Shown here: positions 50,392 to 59,415 of the stretch, piece after piece
Layout: each line of letters starts with the position of its first letter
Numbering within the stretch: the first letter of the stretch is position 1
Origin: Halioxenophilus sp964342265
Lineage (GTDB): Bacteria > Pseudomonadota > Gammaproteobacteria > Pseudomonadales > Cellvibrionaceae
Assembly (NCBI GenBank): GCA_964342265.1
Contig: CAYFFE010000005.1
Coordinates: 1 to 61,959, forward strand
DNA: 61,959 nt
Reading direction: 5' to 3'
The notes under the pieces: generated by a model
The model's input: the letters and a program-made list of their open reading frames with translations, nothing else
Told to the model about the DNA's origin: nothing
The model's database searches: none
Position numbers and translations under genes: made by a program

Positions 50392-52218
50392 ATGTGTGGC
50401 ATTGTTGCTGCGGTAGCGAAAAGAAACGTGACCACTATTTTGGTGGAAGGGCTTAAACGATTAGAATACCGTGGATACGATTCTGCGGGCATCGCCCTCA
50501 TCGATCCGGATGGCCATCAACTGCAACTCAGCAAAGTAGTAGGCAAGGTAGCGGGCCTGGAAGACGCCAGCAAAAACCTCAACGGCAATATTGGTATTGC
50601 TCACACTCGCTGGGCCACACACGGCAAACCCAACCAAGAAAACGCCCACCCACATACCAGCGATCACATTGCCGTAGTGCACAACGGCATCATCGAAAAT
50701 TACCAAGCTATTAAACAATCGCTTACCAAAGCGGGCTATCGTTTTGTTTCACAAACCGATTCCGAAGTAATTGCCCATTTAATTCACAGTGAATTTAAGC
50801 GCTGCGGCAATTTAAAACAGGCTTTAAACGCGGCTACCGAGCAATTAAAAGGGGCCTATGCGTTGGCGGTTATTTCCAGTCTGCAACCTGATACGTTACT
50901 GGTCGCGCGCAAAGACAGCCCTTTAGTAATTGGTGTGGGTATCGATGAAATTTACGTAGCATCTGATCCCTTAGCGCTTCGCCAGGTGACCGATCGATTT
51001 GTTTTTTTAGAAGACGGCGAAAGCGCCGAGATAAACGTCGACGGATTTAGCATCGTCGATCGCCAGCAAAACCCGGTGGAGCGAGACATCGAGCAAGCCA
51101 CCGATTTATTGGAAAACAGCGACAAAGGCAGCTTTCGGCACTTTATGCTGAAAGAAATCTTTGAGCAGCCCAAAGCCCTCAAAAATACCCTGCAAGGTCG
51201 CATAGGTGAAGACAAAGTACTGGAACAAGCATTTGGTGCCGACGCCAGTGAAATATTCGACCAAGTAAAAGCCGTACAAATAGTTGCTTGCGGTACCAGC
51301 TATCACGCCGGAATAGTTGCAAAATACTGGCTCGAAGAATGGGCCGGCATTCCCTGTAATGTAGAAGTTGCCAGTGAATATCGCTATCGCAAAACCGTAG
51401 CCCTGCCCAATACCCTGTTTGTCGCCATCTCGCAGTCGGGCCAAACCGCCGATACCTTAGCGGCTCTTAACAAAGCAAAACAAAGCGGTTATTTAGCATC
51501 ACTGGCGATTTGTAACGTCGCTAACAGCACTTTGGTAAGAGAATCCGACTTAGTATTTTTAACCCAAGCGGGCATCGAAATTGGCGTTGCCTCCACTAAA
51601 GCATTTACGACTCAGCTAGTAGCATTGCAATTACTGGCAATAGCATTGGCAAGGCGTACCGGTATTACCGAGCAGCGCGAAAAAGAATTAATCACGGCGT
51701 TAATGGATCTGCCGGTTTATGCGGCGGCGGTATTACAAATCAATAACTCACTAAAAAATATCGCCGAAAACTTTACCGAAAAACACCATTGCTTGTTTTT
51801 GGGTCGAGGCGTGCAGTACCCCATTGCACTGGAAGGCGCCTTAAAAATAAAAGAAATTTCTTACATTCACGCCGAAGCCTACCCGTCCGGTGAACTCAAA
51901 CACGGGCCCCTTGCCTTGGTCGACAGCGACATGCCCGTAGTGGCCGTTGCACCCAGCGGAGATCTATTAGAAAAAATAAAATCCAACTTAGAAGAAGTCG
52001 CCGCCCGTGGCGGTAAGCTCTATGTGTTCGCCGACGAAAACGCAGGATTTAAAAACGACGAACAAACCACCGTAATTAAAGTACCCTATTGCCCCTACTC
52101 AATCGAACCCATTATTTACACTCTGCCGTTACAACTGCTTTCTTACCACACAGCGGTTAACAAAGGCACGGATGTGGATCAACCGAGAAATTTAGCGAAG
52201 TCGGTGACTGTAGAGTAA
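50392..52218 (+). CDS. glmS: Glutamine-fructose-6-phosphate aminotransferase GlmS
   Basis: 608 residues (E. coli 609). N-terminal nucleophile Cys2 in MCGIVAAVAKRNV, glutaminase motif HTRWATHGKPNQENAHPH, two SIS sugar-isomerase domains (ACGTSYHAGIVAKYW; SQSGQTADTLAAL; FLGRGVQYPIALEGALKIKEISYIHAEAYPSGELKHGPLAL), and the C-terminal NLAKSVTVE. It makes glucosamine-6-phosphate. No glmS ribozyme is visible ahead of it, as expected for a Gram-negative. Confidence 0.98.
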   Translation: MCGIVAAVAKRNVTTILVEGLKRLEYRGYDSAGIALIDPDGHQLQLSKVVGKVAGLEDASKNLNGNIGIAHTRWATHGKPNQENAHPHTSDHIAVVHNGIIENYQAIKQSLTKAGYRFVSQTDSEVIAHLIHSEFKRCGNLKQALNAATEQLKGAYALAVISSLQPDTLLVARKDSPLVIGVGIDEIYVASDPLALRQVTDRFVFLEDGESAEINVDGFSIVDRQQNPVERDIEQATDLLENSDKGSFRHFMLKEIFEQPKALKNTLQGRIGEDKVLEQAFGADASEIFDQVKAVQIVACGTSYHAGIVAKYWLEEWAGIPCNVEVASEYRYRKTVALPNTLFVAISQSGQTADTLAALNKAKQSGYLASLAICNVANSTLVRESDLVFLTQAGIEIGVASTKAFTTQLVALQLLAIALARRTGITEQREKELITALMDLPVYAAAVLQINNSLKNIAENFTEKHHCLFLGRGVQYPIALEGALKIKEISYIHAEAYPSGELKHGPLALVDSDMPVVAVAPSGDLLEKIKSNLEEVAARGGKLYVFADENAGFKNDEQTTVIKVPYCPYSIEPIIYTLPLQLLSYHTAVNKGTDVDQPRNLAKSVTVE

Positions 52219-52317
52219 ATTTGTAAAGTCTTTTAATGAACGAAATATCCATAAAAAATAAACCGTAACAGCCAAAAGTATAAAAACGCCTTAGCGCTTT
52301 AGTTGGTTTTTTATAAC

Positions 52318-52389
52318 GTTCGCTTCTTCTGGCGTGTTCGGCTATTTAATCGCGTTCGACTATTTTAGTTCGTTCGACTACTCTATCTG
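52318..52389 (+). repeat. Degenerate 18-bp tandem repeat, four units
   Basis: Units begin with GTTCG at 52318, 52336, 52354 and 52372, exactly 18 bases apart. The last three begin GTTCGGCTATTT, GTTCGACTATTT and GTTCGACTACTC. It lies between glmS and the START-type lipoprotein, ending about 35 bases before that gene's start, so it overlaps the likely promoter. Confidence 0.7.
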
Positions 52390-52422
52390 GTATCAAAATA
52401 AAGCGTTTGTAGAGATAAATCG

Positions 52423-53073
52423 ATGCGCGCGAGAACCGGCTTTGTAGTATTTTTGCTATCGTTAACGCTATTTTTTACCGGTTGCGCCACCAAAAAACAA
52501 GAATGGTTTCTAGAGCAAAGTACTGAAAACGTTGATTACTATACTCGCGACAGCCACATTAAGTCCCTGCCTGAATTTAAAGCTACGATAACGATTGATG
52601 CACCCATCAACCAAGTATCAAACTATTTAGAAGACTTTACCCACCATCCAAAATGGTTATACGGCTGTGCAAGCAGTGAAATAATCAACCAGTCCAATAA
52701 AAACGTGTTTTATATTTACCAAGTTTCGCGCCTGCCGCTTGTTACCAACCGCGATTTAATCCTGCGGGCTAAAATACTACGCAAACAGCGCGGGAATATT
52801 GTAGAAATAAATATACAGTCTGAGCCCAATTACTGTAAATCAAATGTCACAGAACCATGCAAGGTGATCAACCAATCTAACTATGTGCGTATTCATGATG
52901 CTTATGGTCAATTTAAACTCACTAAAATTGACGAATCCACTACTCGTTTAGAATGGAGACAGTTTTTGGATCCTGCGGGTAGTTTACCGCTCGCTATATA
53001 TCGTTTTGCGCTACCAAAAGTTCCGTTTAGATCATTACCTAAGTTAAAGCAACAAATTGAACGGTTACGCTGA
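52423..53073 (+). CDS. START/SRPBCC-type lipoprotein
   Basis: 216 residues. The signal peptide ends FFTGC (Cys about residue 21), so lipid-anchored. The mature part has the helix-grip pattern of START-domain proteins: ATITIDAPINQVSNYLEDFTHHPKWLYGC near 55-83, VTNRDLILRAKI, and FKLTKIDESTTRLEWRQFLDPAGSLPLAIYRFALPKVPFRSL at the end. These proteins bind a hydrophobic ligand in a cavity; ligand unknown. It stands alone, with AT-rich flanks and an 18-bp tandem repeat just upstream. Confidence 0.8.
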   Translation: MRARTGFVVFLLSLTLFFTGCATKKQEWFLEQSTENVDYYTRDSHIKSLPEFKATITIDAPINQVSNYLEDFTHHPKWLYGCASSEIINQSNKNVFYIYQVSRLPLVTNRDLILRAKILRKQRGNIVEINIQSEPNYCKSNVTEPCKVINQSNYVRIHDAYGQFKLTKIDESTTRLEWRQFLDPAGSLPLAIYRFALPKVPFRSLPKLKQQIERLR

Positions 53074-53326
53074 ATACTTAAAAAAAATACGTACAATTAT
53101 TTAGAATTTTACAAATTATCCTTGTGTTGACCTTGATAATGAACAAGTCGTACCAACCATTAACAGTTGACGACAGAGAAAATGAGTGAAAAGCCAGCAG
53201 TAGTTAAATAAAACGTCATCCTGGATCATTCATAGTTTGAGTATTCTGGCGAATGTAACTCACATTTATGTATCGGTTTATTATCAACGCATAAACCCTT
53301 TTTTCAATCAACCAAGAGGTCTATTC

Positions 53327-53644
53327 ATGAAAAGTTTTTCGTACTATTTAGTACCCGCTATTCTAACTATCGCACTTGCAGGTTGTGATAATAAAGAAGA
53401 ACCTGAAACCGTCGGCGAAAAAGTTGATGAAACCGTTGAGACAGTGCAAGAAAAAACACAAAAACTGGAAGAAAAAGCAGAAGAAACCGTAGAGAAGGCC
53501 AAGCAAAAAGCCGAAGAATTATCTGAAAAGGCTCAACAAAGTGTGGATGAGCTGAAAGAAAACACGGAATCAGCGGTTGATAAAACCAAAGACAAGTATC
53601 AACAATTAAAAGACGATATAAATAGCGACAGCTCTGGATCTTAA
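53327..53644 (+). CDS. Small coiled-coil lipoprotein
   Basis: 105 residues from the ATG at 53327, chosen over an upstream in-frame start because AAGAGG lies eight bases before it and the signal peptide begins there (MKSFSYYLVPAILTIALAGC). After the lipid-modified cysteine the mature protein is almost wholly E/K/A/T in heptads (ETVQEKTQKLEEKAEETVEK), an extended amphipathic helix reminiscent of LEA or apolipoprotein-like stress proteins. No recognised family. It would sit at the periplasmic face of a membrane. It points toward a convergent TPR lipoprotein 69 bases away. Confidence 0.75.
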   Translation: MKSFSYYLVPAILTIALAGCDNKEEPETVGEKVDETVETVQEKTQKLEEKAEETVEKAKQKAEELSEKAQQSVDELKENTESAVDKTKDKYQQLKDDINSDSSGS

Positions 53645-53713
53645 CTAACGTTTGAATTATATACACTCAATAAATTACACATTAAAACCTACCGATCGAA
53701 CATTTTCGCAGAG

Positions 53714-54430
53714 CTACTGCTGGCTCTGGCGAAGATGTTCGATGTACTCTAACTCGCGAAGTGCCCCTTCGTCTTTGGGGTCGATCTCTAAACACTCCTT
53801 AAATTTTGCTTCTGCTTCATCCAGTCGGTTAAGCTCAATCAAGCTAAAGCCAATGCCGCGCTTAGCGCGGGTTAATTCAACGGCTTGAACTTCCTGTGGT
53901 GAAAAACTTTCTGCGGCTTCTTCGGCCTGCGTGAATATCGCCAACGCTTCCTGCCACTGTTTTTTAACGTGTAGAATGTGGCCAAGTTCCGCCAAATACA
54001 GAGCATTCGCGGGCGCCATATCAATCGCGCGTTTTACCAGTTCTTCGGCCTCTTCAATCTTGCCGAAATTGAGAGAGGTAAAACCTTTTAGGTAAAGCGC
54101 GTCGGAACAGGTGGTACCCACTGTAATGGCTTGTTGTTCCTTGCTCGCCGCTTGCAGTAAATAAAGTAGGTTTTCGCTCGTGGTACGCGCCGCATAAACC
54201 GTTTGCTGCGGATCATTGTAATAATCCGAACAGAGCTCTACGGCCTTATTGAGTGCATTCAACGCCTCACGGTGGTTTTTATCGGCAATAAATTGGTAAG
54301 CTTGTTCAACATATTGCTTGGGGTGTTCGGAGGAGTCGAGTGCGCTAGCAGCGGGGGCTTGTTCGCTCGCTGGTTGACCAGCACAACCGGCTAAAAGTGC
54401 GACTAAACCGATAACAATAGGCTGTTTCAT
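53714..54430 (-). CDS. TPR-repeat lipoprotein
   Basis: 238 residues. Signal peptide MKQPIVIGLVALLAGC, lipobox LAGC. The mature part has a helical start (QYVEQAYQFIADKNHREALNALNKAVELC), a central stretch, and at least three TPR units in the C-terminal half (LYLKGFTSLNFGKIEEAEELVKRAIDMAP; ALYLAELGHILHVKKQWQEALAIFTQA; GFSLIELNRLDEAEAKFKECLEIDP). It probably acts as an envelope protein-protein scaffold. No operon partner; partner protein unknown. Confidence 0.8.
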   Translation of the reverse strand: MKQPIVIGLVALLAGCAGQPASEQAPAASALDSSEHPKQYVEQAYQFIADKNHREALNALNKAVELCSDYYNDPQQTVYAARTTSENLLYLLQAASKEQQAITVGTTCSDALYLKGFTSLNFGKIEEAEELVKRAIDMAPANALYLAELGHILHVKKQWQEALAIFTQAEEAAESFSPQEVQAVELTRAKRGIGFSLIELNRLDEAEAKFKECLEIDPKDEGALRELEYIEHLRQSQQ

Positions 54431-54608
54431 GGAGTTAGTACATATGCAGGGTGAGGAGTATCACCGATTGTACAAGAATTTTATACGAGTTGAAAAGTAA
54501 TCGAATACACTAAGTGTTATTGTTCGATAAGTCGATAAGATAGCAACAAATGCCCATTGATTACTGCCTTCTATGGCTAGCAGTAGTCCATTTAAATAAA
54601 CTAACAAT

Positions 54609-55085
54609 ATGACGCAACTCGACTGGTTTTATTTAATTAAAATACTTCATCTGCTTAGTGCTACAGTATTGTTGGGCACGGGCCTCGGCATTGCTTTTTT
54701 TATGTTTCGTGCCAGTCGAGGTGGGAATATTTATCAACAAAGTTATACAGCAGCCACTACGGTTTTGGCGGACTACTGTTTTACGTTACCGGCGGTCATT
54801 ATCCAGCCTATTACCGGTATTGTTTTAATCAGCTTGGCGGGACACAACCCCACAGCTCCGTGGCTAATTGCCACTTACATTGCCTTTGGTGTTGCCGGGT
54901 TGTGTTGGCTTCCGGTGGTTTGGATTCAAATTCAGTTAAAAAAATTATCGGCTAACGCGTTAAAAAAGAATGAAACCTTACCCAATGAGTATTATCGATG
55001 GTTAAGGGTTTGGTTTATTCTTGGTTGGCCGGCGTTTATCAGCCTTTTGATTATTTTCTATTTAATGGTCGTAAAACCGCAATGA
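54609..55085 (+). CDS. DUF2269-family membrane protein
   Basis: 158 residues, four membrane helices. The pattern LIKILHLLSATVLLGTGLGIAFFMFRASRGG at the start and LRVWFILGWPAFISLLIIFYLMVVKP at the end match DUF2269, predicted integral membrane proteins of unknown role. Its TGA overlaps the next ATG (ATGA), so it is the first gene of a coupled trio with the DCC-DUF4166 protein and the saccharopine-dehydrogenase-like protein. Confidence 0.82.
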   Translation: MTQLDWFYLIKILHLLSATVLLGTGLGIAFFMFRASRGGNIYQQSYTAATTVLADYCFTLPAVIIQPITGIVLISLAGHNPTAPWLIATYIAFGVAGLCWLPVVWIQIQLKKLSANALKKNETLPNEYYRWLRVWFILGWPAFISLLIIFYLMVVKPQ

Positions 55086-56149
55086 AATCGACTTCTTTAA
55101 AACATACAAGACAAATAAACCAAACACCACAAAATGAACACATTATGTCGTCAGAATTGGCTGAAAAAAAGGGTGTGTGGTTCGTTTATGATGGCGATTG
55201 CCCCATATGTACCCAAGCGTCGAAGGCGTTAAAAATTAAAGCACGGTATGGTGAATTACATACACTCGATGCCCGGCGAAGCGTGACAGATCCATTGCTT
55301 AATGCCATCAATCAGTTGGGCTACGATCTAGACGAGGGCATGGTCATTTACCGCAACGGAGAATTTTACCACGGTAAAGACGCGCTTAAATTTATGGCTC
55401 AATTTGGTCGAAGCTCCAGCTTTATGACAGGTTCATTTAAAATACTGTTTTGGTCCGATGCCATTGCTCGCTTGCTGTACCCATGGATGCGAGGTACACG
55501 CAATGCGCTGTTGCACCACAAGAGAATTGGTAAAATCGACAACTTGCAGCAAAAAAAAGAGCCCATATTTAAGCCCATTTTTGGCGATTACTGGGATGAG
55601 TTGCCCCCGGTCTTTAAAAAACACTACGCCAATCGACCTTACACAACAGAAAAATACAGCGTAGAAGGCACGCTAACTATTGAATGTAAACCGCCTTTAA
55701 TGTGGCTGGCACCTGTTATGCGCCTATTGGGTCAAATACCCACTTGTAATGAAACGAATGTACCGGTTACGGTTAACTTCGAAAGCGATCCAAACAGCAG
55801 AGCATTTCGCTTTAATCGCACGTTTTATTTGGTCGATAAAAAACCCTATGTCTTCCGCTCTACCATGGTACCGATAAAAGACAATCAAATTATAGAATTG
55901 ATGCGGTTTGGTTTGGGTTGGAAATTACGCTGCGAATGGGATGGGCAAAAAATTGTGCTGTCTCATTTGGGGTATGTTTTAAATTTGTTTGGCCATTATA
56001 TTCCACTGCCGCTTACATTGCTCATGGGTGCCGGTTACGCCGAAGAGCACGCCATCGACGACAACACCTTTGACATGTTCACACACATTACTCATCCCCT
56101 GTGGGGTAAGGTGTACGAATATCGCGGACGATTTAAGGTGTGTACATGA
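55082..56149 (+). CDS. DCC1-like thiol-disulfide domain fused to DUF4166
   Basis: 355 residues from the ATG that overlaps the upstream stop (ATGA); an ATG at 55145 directly before the domain is an alternative. The N-terminal 130 residues are a DUF393/DCC1-like thioredoxin-fold domain: FVYDGDCPICTQASKALKIKARYG with the CPIC pair, then GMVIYRNGEFYHGKDALKFMAQF. From about 185 to the end is DUF4166 (FGDYWDELPPVFKKHYANRPYTTEKYSVEG ... HPLWGKVYEYRGRF). DUF4166 domains are usually separate or fused to the oxidoreductase encoded next. The two-domain fusion and the overlap with the following gene argue for a physical complex. Substrate unknown. Confidence 0.8.
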   Translation: MKSTSLKHTRQINQTPQNEHIMSSELAEKKGVWFVYDGDCPICTQASKALKIKARYGELHTLDARRSVTDPLLNAINQLGYDLDEGMVIYRNGEFYHGKDALKFMAQFGRSSSFMTGSFKILFWSDAIARLLYPWMRGTRNALLHHKRIGKIDNLQQKKEPIFKPIFGDYWDELPPVFKKHYANRPYTTEKYSVEGTLTIECKPPLMWLAPVMRLLGQIPTCNETNVPVTVNFESDPNSRAFRFNRTFYLVDKKPYVFRSTMVPIKDNQIIELMRFGLGWKLRCEWDGQKIVLSHLGYVLNLFGHYIPLPLTLLMGAGYAEEHAIDDNTFDMFTHITHPLWGKVYEYRGRFKVCT

Positions 56150-57234
56150 AACGCGTATTAATTATTGGTGGCTACGGCAATTTTGGCCGATACATAGCCA
56201 AAAGCTTGGCTGGCGATGAAAATATTAATTTGATTATTGCCGGGCGCAATCAAGAAAAAGCCAAAAAATTAGCCGATGAACTTAATGCAGAATCGAACGT
56301 TCTGGATATTCACCAAGATTTAAAACAAAATCTGCTGACGATCAAACCGCACATTGTGATACACACATCCGGCCCTTTTCAAACGCAGGGCTACCACGTG
56401 GCCAAAGCGTGTATCGAGGTGGGAGCGCATTATATAGATTTGGCTGATGCACGCGAATTTGTAGCCGGTATTACCGAATTAAACGAACAAGCTCGCCAAG
56501 CCGGTGTATTAATTATCAGCGGAGCGAGCTCGGTACCCTGTTTAACGTCGGCACTGGTGGATTTTTATCAATCACAATTTTCGTCAATAGAATCGATCGA
56601 TTACGGCATTACCACCGCGCAAAAAACCACTCGTGGATTGGCCACAACAGCGGCCATTTTATCGTATACGGGGAAAGCGTTTACAACTCAAATAAACGGC
56701 AAATGCCAGAGGGTGTTTGGCTGGCAGGATCTGCGAGCTAAGCGCTATCCCGGCTTGGGTTGGCGATTGCTGGGCTATTGCAATGTAACGGATTTAGAGC
56801 TTTTTCCACGTAAATACCCAAACATTCGCAGCATTCGATTTTACGCTGGTTTGGAGCTGCCCTTCATTCACTTTACGCTGTGGGCGCTGTCATGGTTGGT
56901 CAGAATTCGATTAATCGGTAATCTTCAGCCGTTAGCTGGCATATTATTAAAACTCTCGTTTCTGTTTGATCGGCTGGGTACGGATAAAAGTGGCTTTCAT
57001 ATAACGTTTGCCGGTAAATCCTTAGCCGGCGACAATAAAAAGCTAACCTTCTATTTAATAGCCCTCAGTGGTGATGGGCCCTTAATTCCGTGCATTCCGG
57101 CTATCGTGTTAACGCGCAAATTAGCCTCAGGCCAACTGAACGACATCGGTCCAAAAACCAGTGTAAGCCTGTTGAATCGTGACGAATACTTACAAGCACT
57201 GAACGGCCTGGATATTCGTTGGTTTGAGGAATAA
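56146..57234 (+). CDS. Saccharopine dehydrogenase-like NAD(P)-binding oxidoreductase
   Basis: 362 residues from the ATG overlapping the upstream stop. N-terminal Rossmann fold: VLIIGGYGNFGRYIAKSLAG (about 4-23), IIAGRNQEKAKKLADEL and HTSGPFQTQGYHVAKACIEVGAHYIDLAD, typical of the saccharopine dehydrogenase NADP-binding group. The C-terminal part has hydrophobic stretches around 235-280 that may bind a lipid-like substrate or membrane. Real lysine metabolism is unlikely; the family is heterogenous. In context with DUF4166 and DUF2269 it may reduce an isoprenoid or lipid; inference. Confidence 0.82.
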   Translation: MKRVLIIGGYGNFGRYIAKSLAGDENINLIIAGRNQEKAKKLADELNAESNVLDIHQDLKQNLLTIKPHIVIHTSGPFQTQGYHVAKACIEVGAHYIDLADAREFVAGITELNEQARQAGVLIISGASSVPCLTSALVDFYQSQFSSIESIDYGITTAQKTTRGLATTAAILSYTGKAFTTQINGKCQRVFGWQDLRAKRYPGLGWRLLGYCNVTDLELFPRKYPNIRSIRFYAGLELPFIHFTLWALSWLVRIRLIGNLQPLAGILLKLSFLFDRLGTDKSGFHITFAGKSLAGDNKKLTFYLIALSGDGPLIPCIPAIVLTRKLASGQLNDIGPKTSVSLLNRDEYLQALNGLDIRWFEE

Positions 57235-57337
57235 TTCAAACTACTCTGCAAACTAAACAAGCGCATGTTTTGAGTGCACAAGCTTTTCCAAGCCATTGCC
57301 TATAAAATACCCCCCACATTGATTGCCTAGAATGATT

Positions 57338-58216
57338 ATGAACAGCTATTTCTTAGGAATAGACGGCGGCGGCAGCCATTGTCGGGCTCGCTTAGAGAAC
57401 GCCTCGGGCGAATTGCTGGGTGTGGGCCACGCTGGCCCGGCCAACGTCGCAACAAGCCCGGCAACGGCCAAAACGAATATCGCATTGGCAACAGACGAAG
57501 CGCTGTCGGCGGCTCATCTATCAAACCATCCTGAACAGGTGTACGCGGTTCTGGGCTTGGCCGGCTACAATCTTCCAGCCGGTAAAATCACCATGGAATC
57601 CTGGCATTCGCCGTTTGCCGATACCCTCATCACCACCGACATGCACATCGCTTGTGTAGGCGCTCACGCTGGACAAGACGGTGCCATCATCATTGTTGGT
57701 ACCGGTTCGTCGGCCATCCGCTGCAGGGGCGATCAACAACAAGCGCTCGGCGGTTACGGTTTTCCCATTGGCGATCAGGCCAGTGGTGCTTGGTTGGGTT
57801 TATCGGCGGTACAACAATGTTTGCTGCTGTGCGATCAATTAATCGCTAACGAACCTTTTCAACAGGCAATACTGAAAGCGGCTGATGCCAACAATGCAAT
57901 GGATTTAGCCGAAATTTTTTACGCCGCTAAACCGGCCGAATTTGCCCGCTTGGCACCAACGGTAATGGAATTGGCTGAGGCGCAAAACCCGGTAGCCTTG
58001 TCCTTGGTGACTCAAGCCACGGAATATTTACAGCAACTCGTTGAACAGTTGAGTCAAAACAACACAACCAACATTGCCGTCGTAGGTGGTTTGGCAAACT
58101 CATTAACTGACTACTTACCTAAAGCGATAAAAAACCGGCTTTGCCCGGCACAATTAACGCCGTTGCAAGGTGCCGCGTTGCTGGCCAGGCAAAAATTTGC
58201 AACGTTGGGCGCTTAA
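57338..58216 (+). CDS. N-acetylglucosamine kinase, BadF/BadG ATPase family
   Basis: 292 residues from the ATG at 57338, chosen because the conserved sequence (YFLGIDGGGSHCRARLENASG) begins three residues later; ATG 57332 and TTG 57323 are also possible, and none has a strong ribosome-binding site. ASKHA-fold signatures: the phosphate-1 GIDGGGSHCRA, the GTGSSA loop (IIVGTGSSAIRC, about 124-135), DGAI and GGYGFPIGDQASGAWLG. It should phosphorylate GlcNAc to GlcNAc-6-P, the substrate of the adjacent nagA four bases downstream. Confidence 0.87.
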   Translation: MNSYFLGIDGGGSHCRARLENASGELLGVGHAGPANVATSPATAKTNIALATDEALSAAHLSNHPEQVYAVLGLAGYNLPAGKITMESWHSPFADTLITTDMHIACVGAHAGQDGAIIIVGTGSSAIRCRGDQQQALGGYGFPIGDQASGAWLGLSAVQQCLLLCDQLIANEPFQQAILKAADANNAMDLAEIFYAAKPAEFARLAPTVMELAEAQNPVALSLVTQATEYLQQLVEQLSQNNTTNIAVVGGLANSLTDYLPKAIKNRLCPAQLTPLQGAALLARQKFATLGA

Positions 58217-58220
58217 ATTT

Positions 58221-59330
58221 ATGCAACGCATTTACGTAGAGCAGTGTTTTGACGGGGATCGTTTTTATAAAAACGCCGAACTCGTAATCGATAATGGCGT
58301 GGTTGAATCGCTTCGCGAAATAAGCGAAGACTCTTCGGTGGAATTTATTCGCGGTTGCTTGGTGCCCGGATTTATCGATCTGCAAGTTAATGGTGGTGGT
58401 GGCGTATTATTTTGCCAGCAGCCCACAGTCGAAACACTCGCAACAATGCTGCAGGCGCATCGAACCTTTGGCACCACTCACCTGTTACCCACGTTAATTA
58501 CCAGTGATTGGTCGGTGATGCAAACCGCCGCCAATGCCGTAGCCGACTATTTGCAACAACCGCAATCCGGAATTTTAGGCATTCATTTTGAAGGACCCCA
58601 TTTAAGTAAAGAACGCGCCGGAATTCATAACCCCTCAAAATTTCAACCGCTCACCGACGCGCATCTAGCGCTTTATACCCGCAAAGATCTCGGTAAAGTG
58701 CTAGTCACCCTCGCGCCCGAAGTTGTAGAACCCTCGCTCATCAAAGAGCTTACAGAACACGGTGTAACGGTGAGCCTGGGCCACTCTAATGCCATTGCCG
58801 AGCAAGTACTGGCAGCGGTGGATGCCGGCGCGCGCGGAGCCACGCATTTATTCAACGCTATGTCACCGTTTAACAGTCGTTTCCCTGGTATGGTGGGTGC
58901 TATTTTAGCGGACCCACGAATGACCAGTGGCGTTATTGTCGATGGTTTCCATGTGCATCCCCTATCGGTTCGAGCGGCAATAAACGCAAAGGGCATCAAG
59001 AAACTGTGCCTGGTAACCGATGCAATGGCTCATGTGGGTACGGATATCGACTGTTTAGAGTTTGAAAACAGTGTAATCTGCAACCACAACGGTAAGCTCA
59101 CCAACAAAGACGGTAGACTGGCGGGCAGCGCATTAACCATGGAAAAAGCCGTGCAAAACGCGATTGGGCTGTGTGGCTTGAGTTTGGCCGAGAGCCTTAC
59201 CATGGCGTCTACCACGCCGGCGGAGTTTTTGGGCTTATCGAACCTGGGCAAACTCAAGCCAGGATATTGTGCCAACAGGGTGTTATTGGATAACCAAAAC
59301 CGGGTAATAGAAACCTGGATGGACGAATGA
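58221..59330 (+). CDS. nagA: N-acetylglucosamine-6-phosphate deacetylase
   Basis: 369 residues from the ATG at 58221, immediately ahead of the conserved QRIYVEQCFDGDRFYKNAELVIDNG; the upstream frame overlaps the kinase gene. Amidohydrolase motifs: PGFIDLQVNGGGGVLF, HFEGPHLSKERAGIHN, SLGHSNAIAEQ, GATHLFNAMSPF and LVTDAMAHVG with the catalytic Asp. It removes the acetyl group from GlcNAc-6-P and feeds GlcN-6-P to glycolysis or back to cell-wall synthesis. With the kinase it forms a two-gene GlcNAc/chitin-sugar unit. Confidence 0.96.
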   Translation: MQRIYVEQCFDGDRFYKNAELVIDNGVVESLREISEDSSVEFIRGCLVPGFIDLQVNGGGGVLFCQQPTVETLATMLQAHRTFGTTHLLPTLITSDWSVMQTAANAVADYLQQPQSGILGIHFEGPHLSKERAGIHNPSKFQPLTDAHLALYTRKDLGKVLVTLAPEVVEPSLIKELTEHGVTVSLGHSNAIAEQVLAAVDAGARGATHLFNAMSPFNSRFPGMVGAILADPRMTSGVIVDGFHVHPLSVRAAINAKGIKKLCLVTDAMAHVGTDIDCLEFENSVICNHNGKLTNKDGRLAGSALTMEKAVQNAIGLCGLSLAESLTMASTTPAEFLGLSNLGKLKPGYCANRVLLDNQNRVIETWMDE

Positions 59331-59364
59331 ATAAAAATACAACGCGAGTAAAAAGCTTGCGTAC

Positions 59365-59392
59365 TTGATATTAATATTGTGTACAATACAAT
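59365..59392 (+). promoter_or_regulatory. Promoter with palindromic operator of the MarR/OhrR gene
   Basis: TTGATA (59365-59370), a 16-base spacer and TACAAT (59387-59392). The spacer holds the near-palindrome TATTGTGTACAATA (59375-59388, perfect arms ATTGT/ACAAT), suitable for autoregulation by the regulator encoded 24 bases downstream. Confidence 0.65.
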
Positions 59393-59415
59393 TGCTTCAA
59401 GCTTAAGGAGTGACC

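Noticed and set aside
53652..53888. Rightward 78-codon frame after the small lipoprotein
   Set aside because: Antisense to the 3' end of the TPR lipoprotein, which has a clear signal peptide and repeats.
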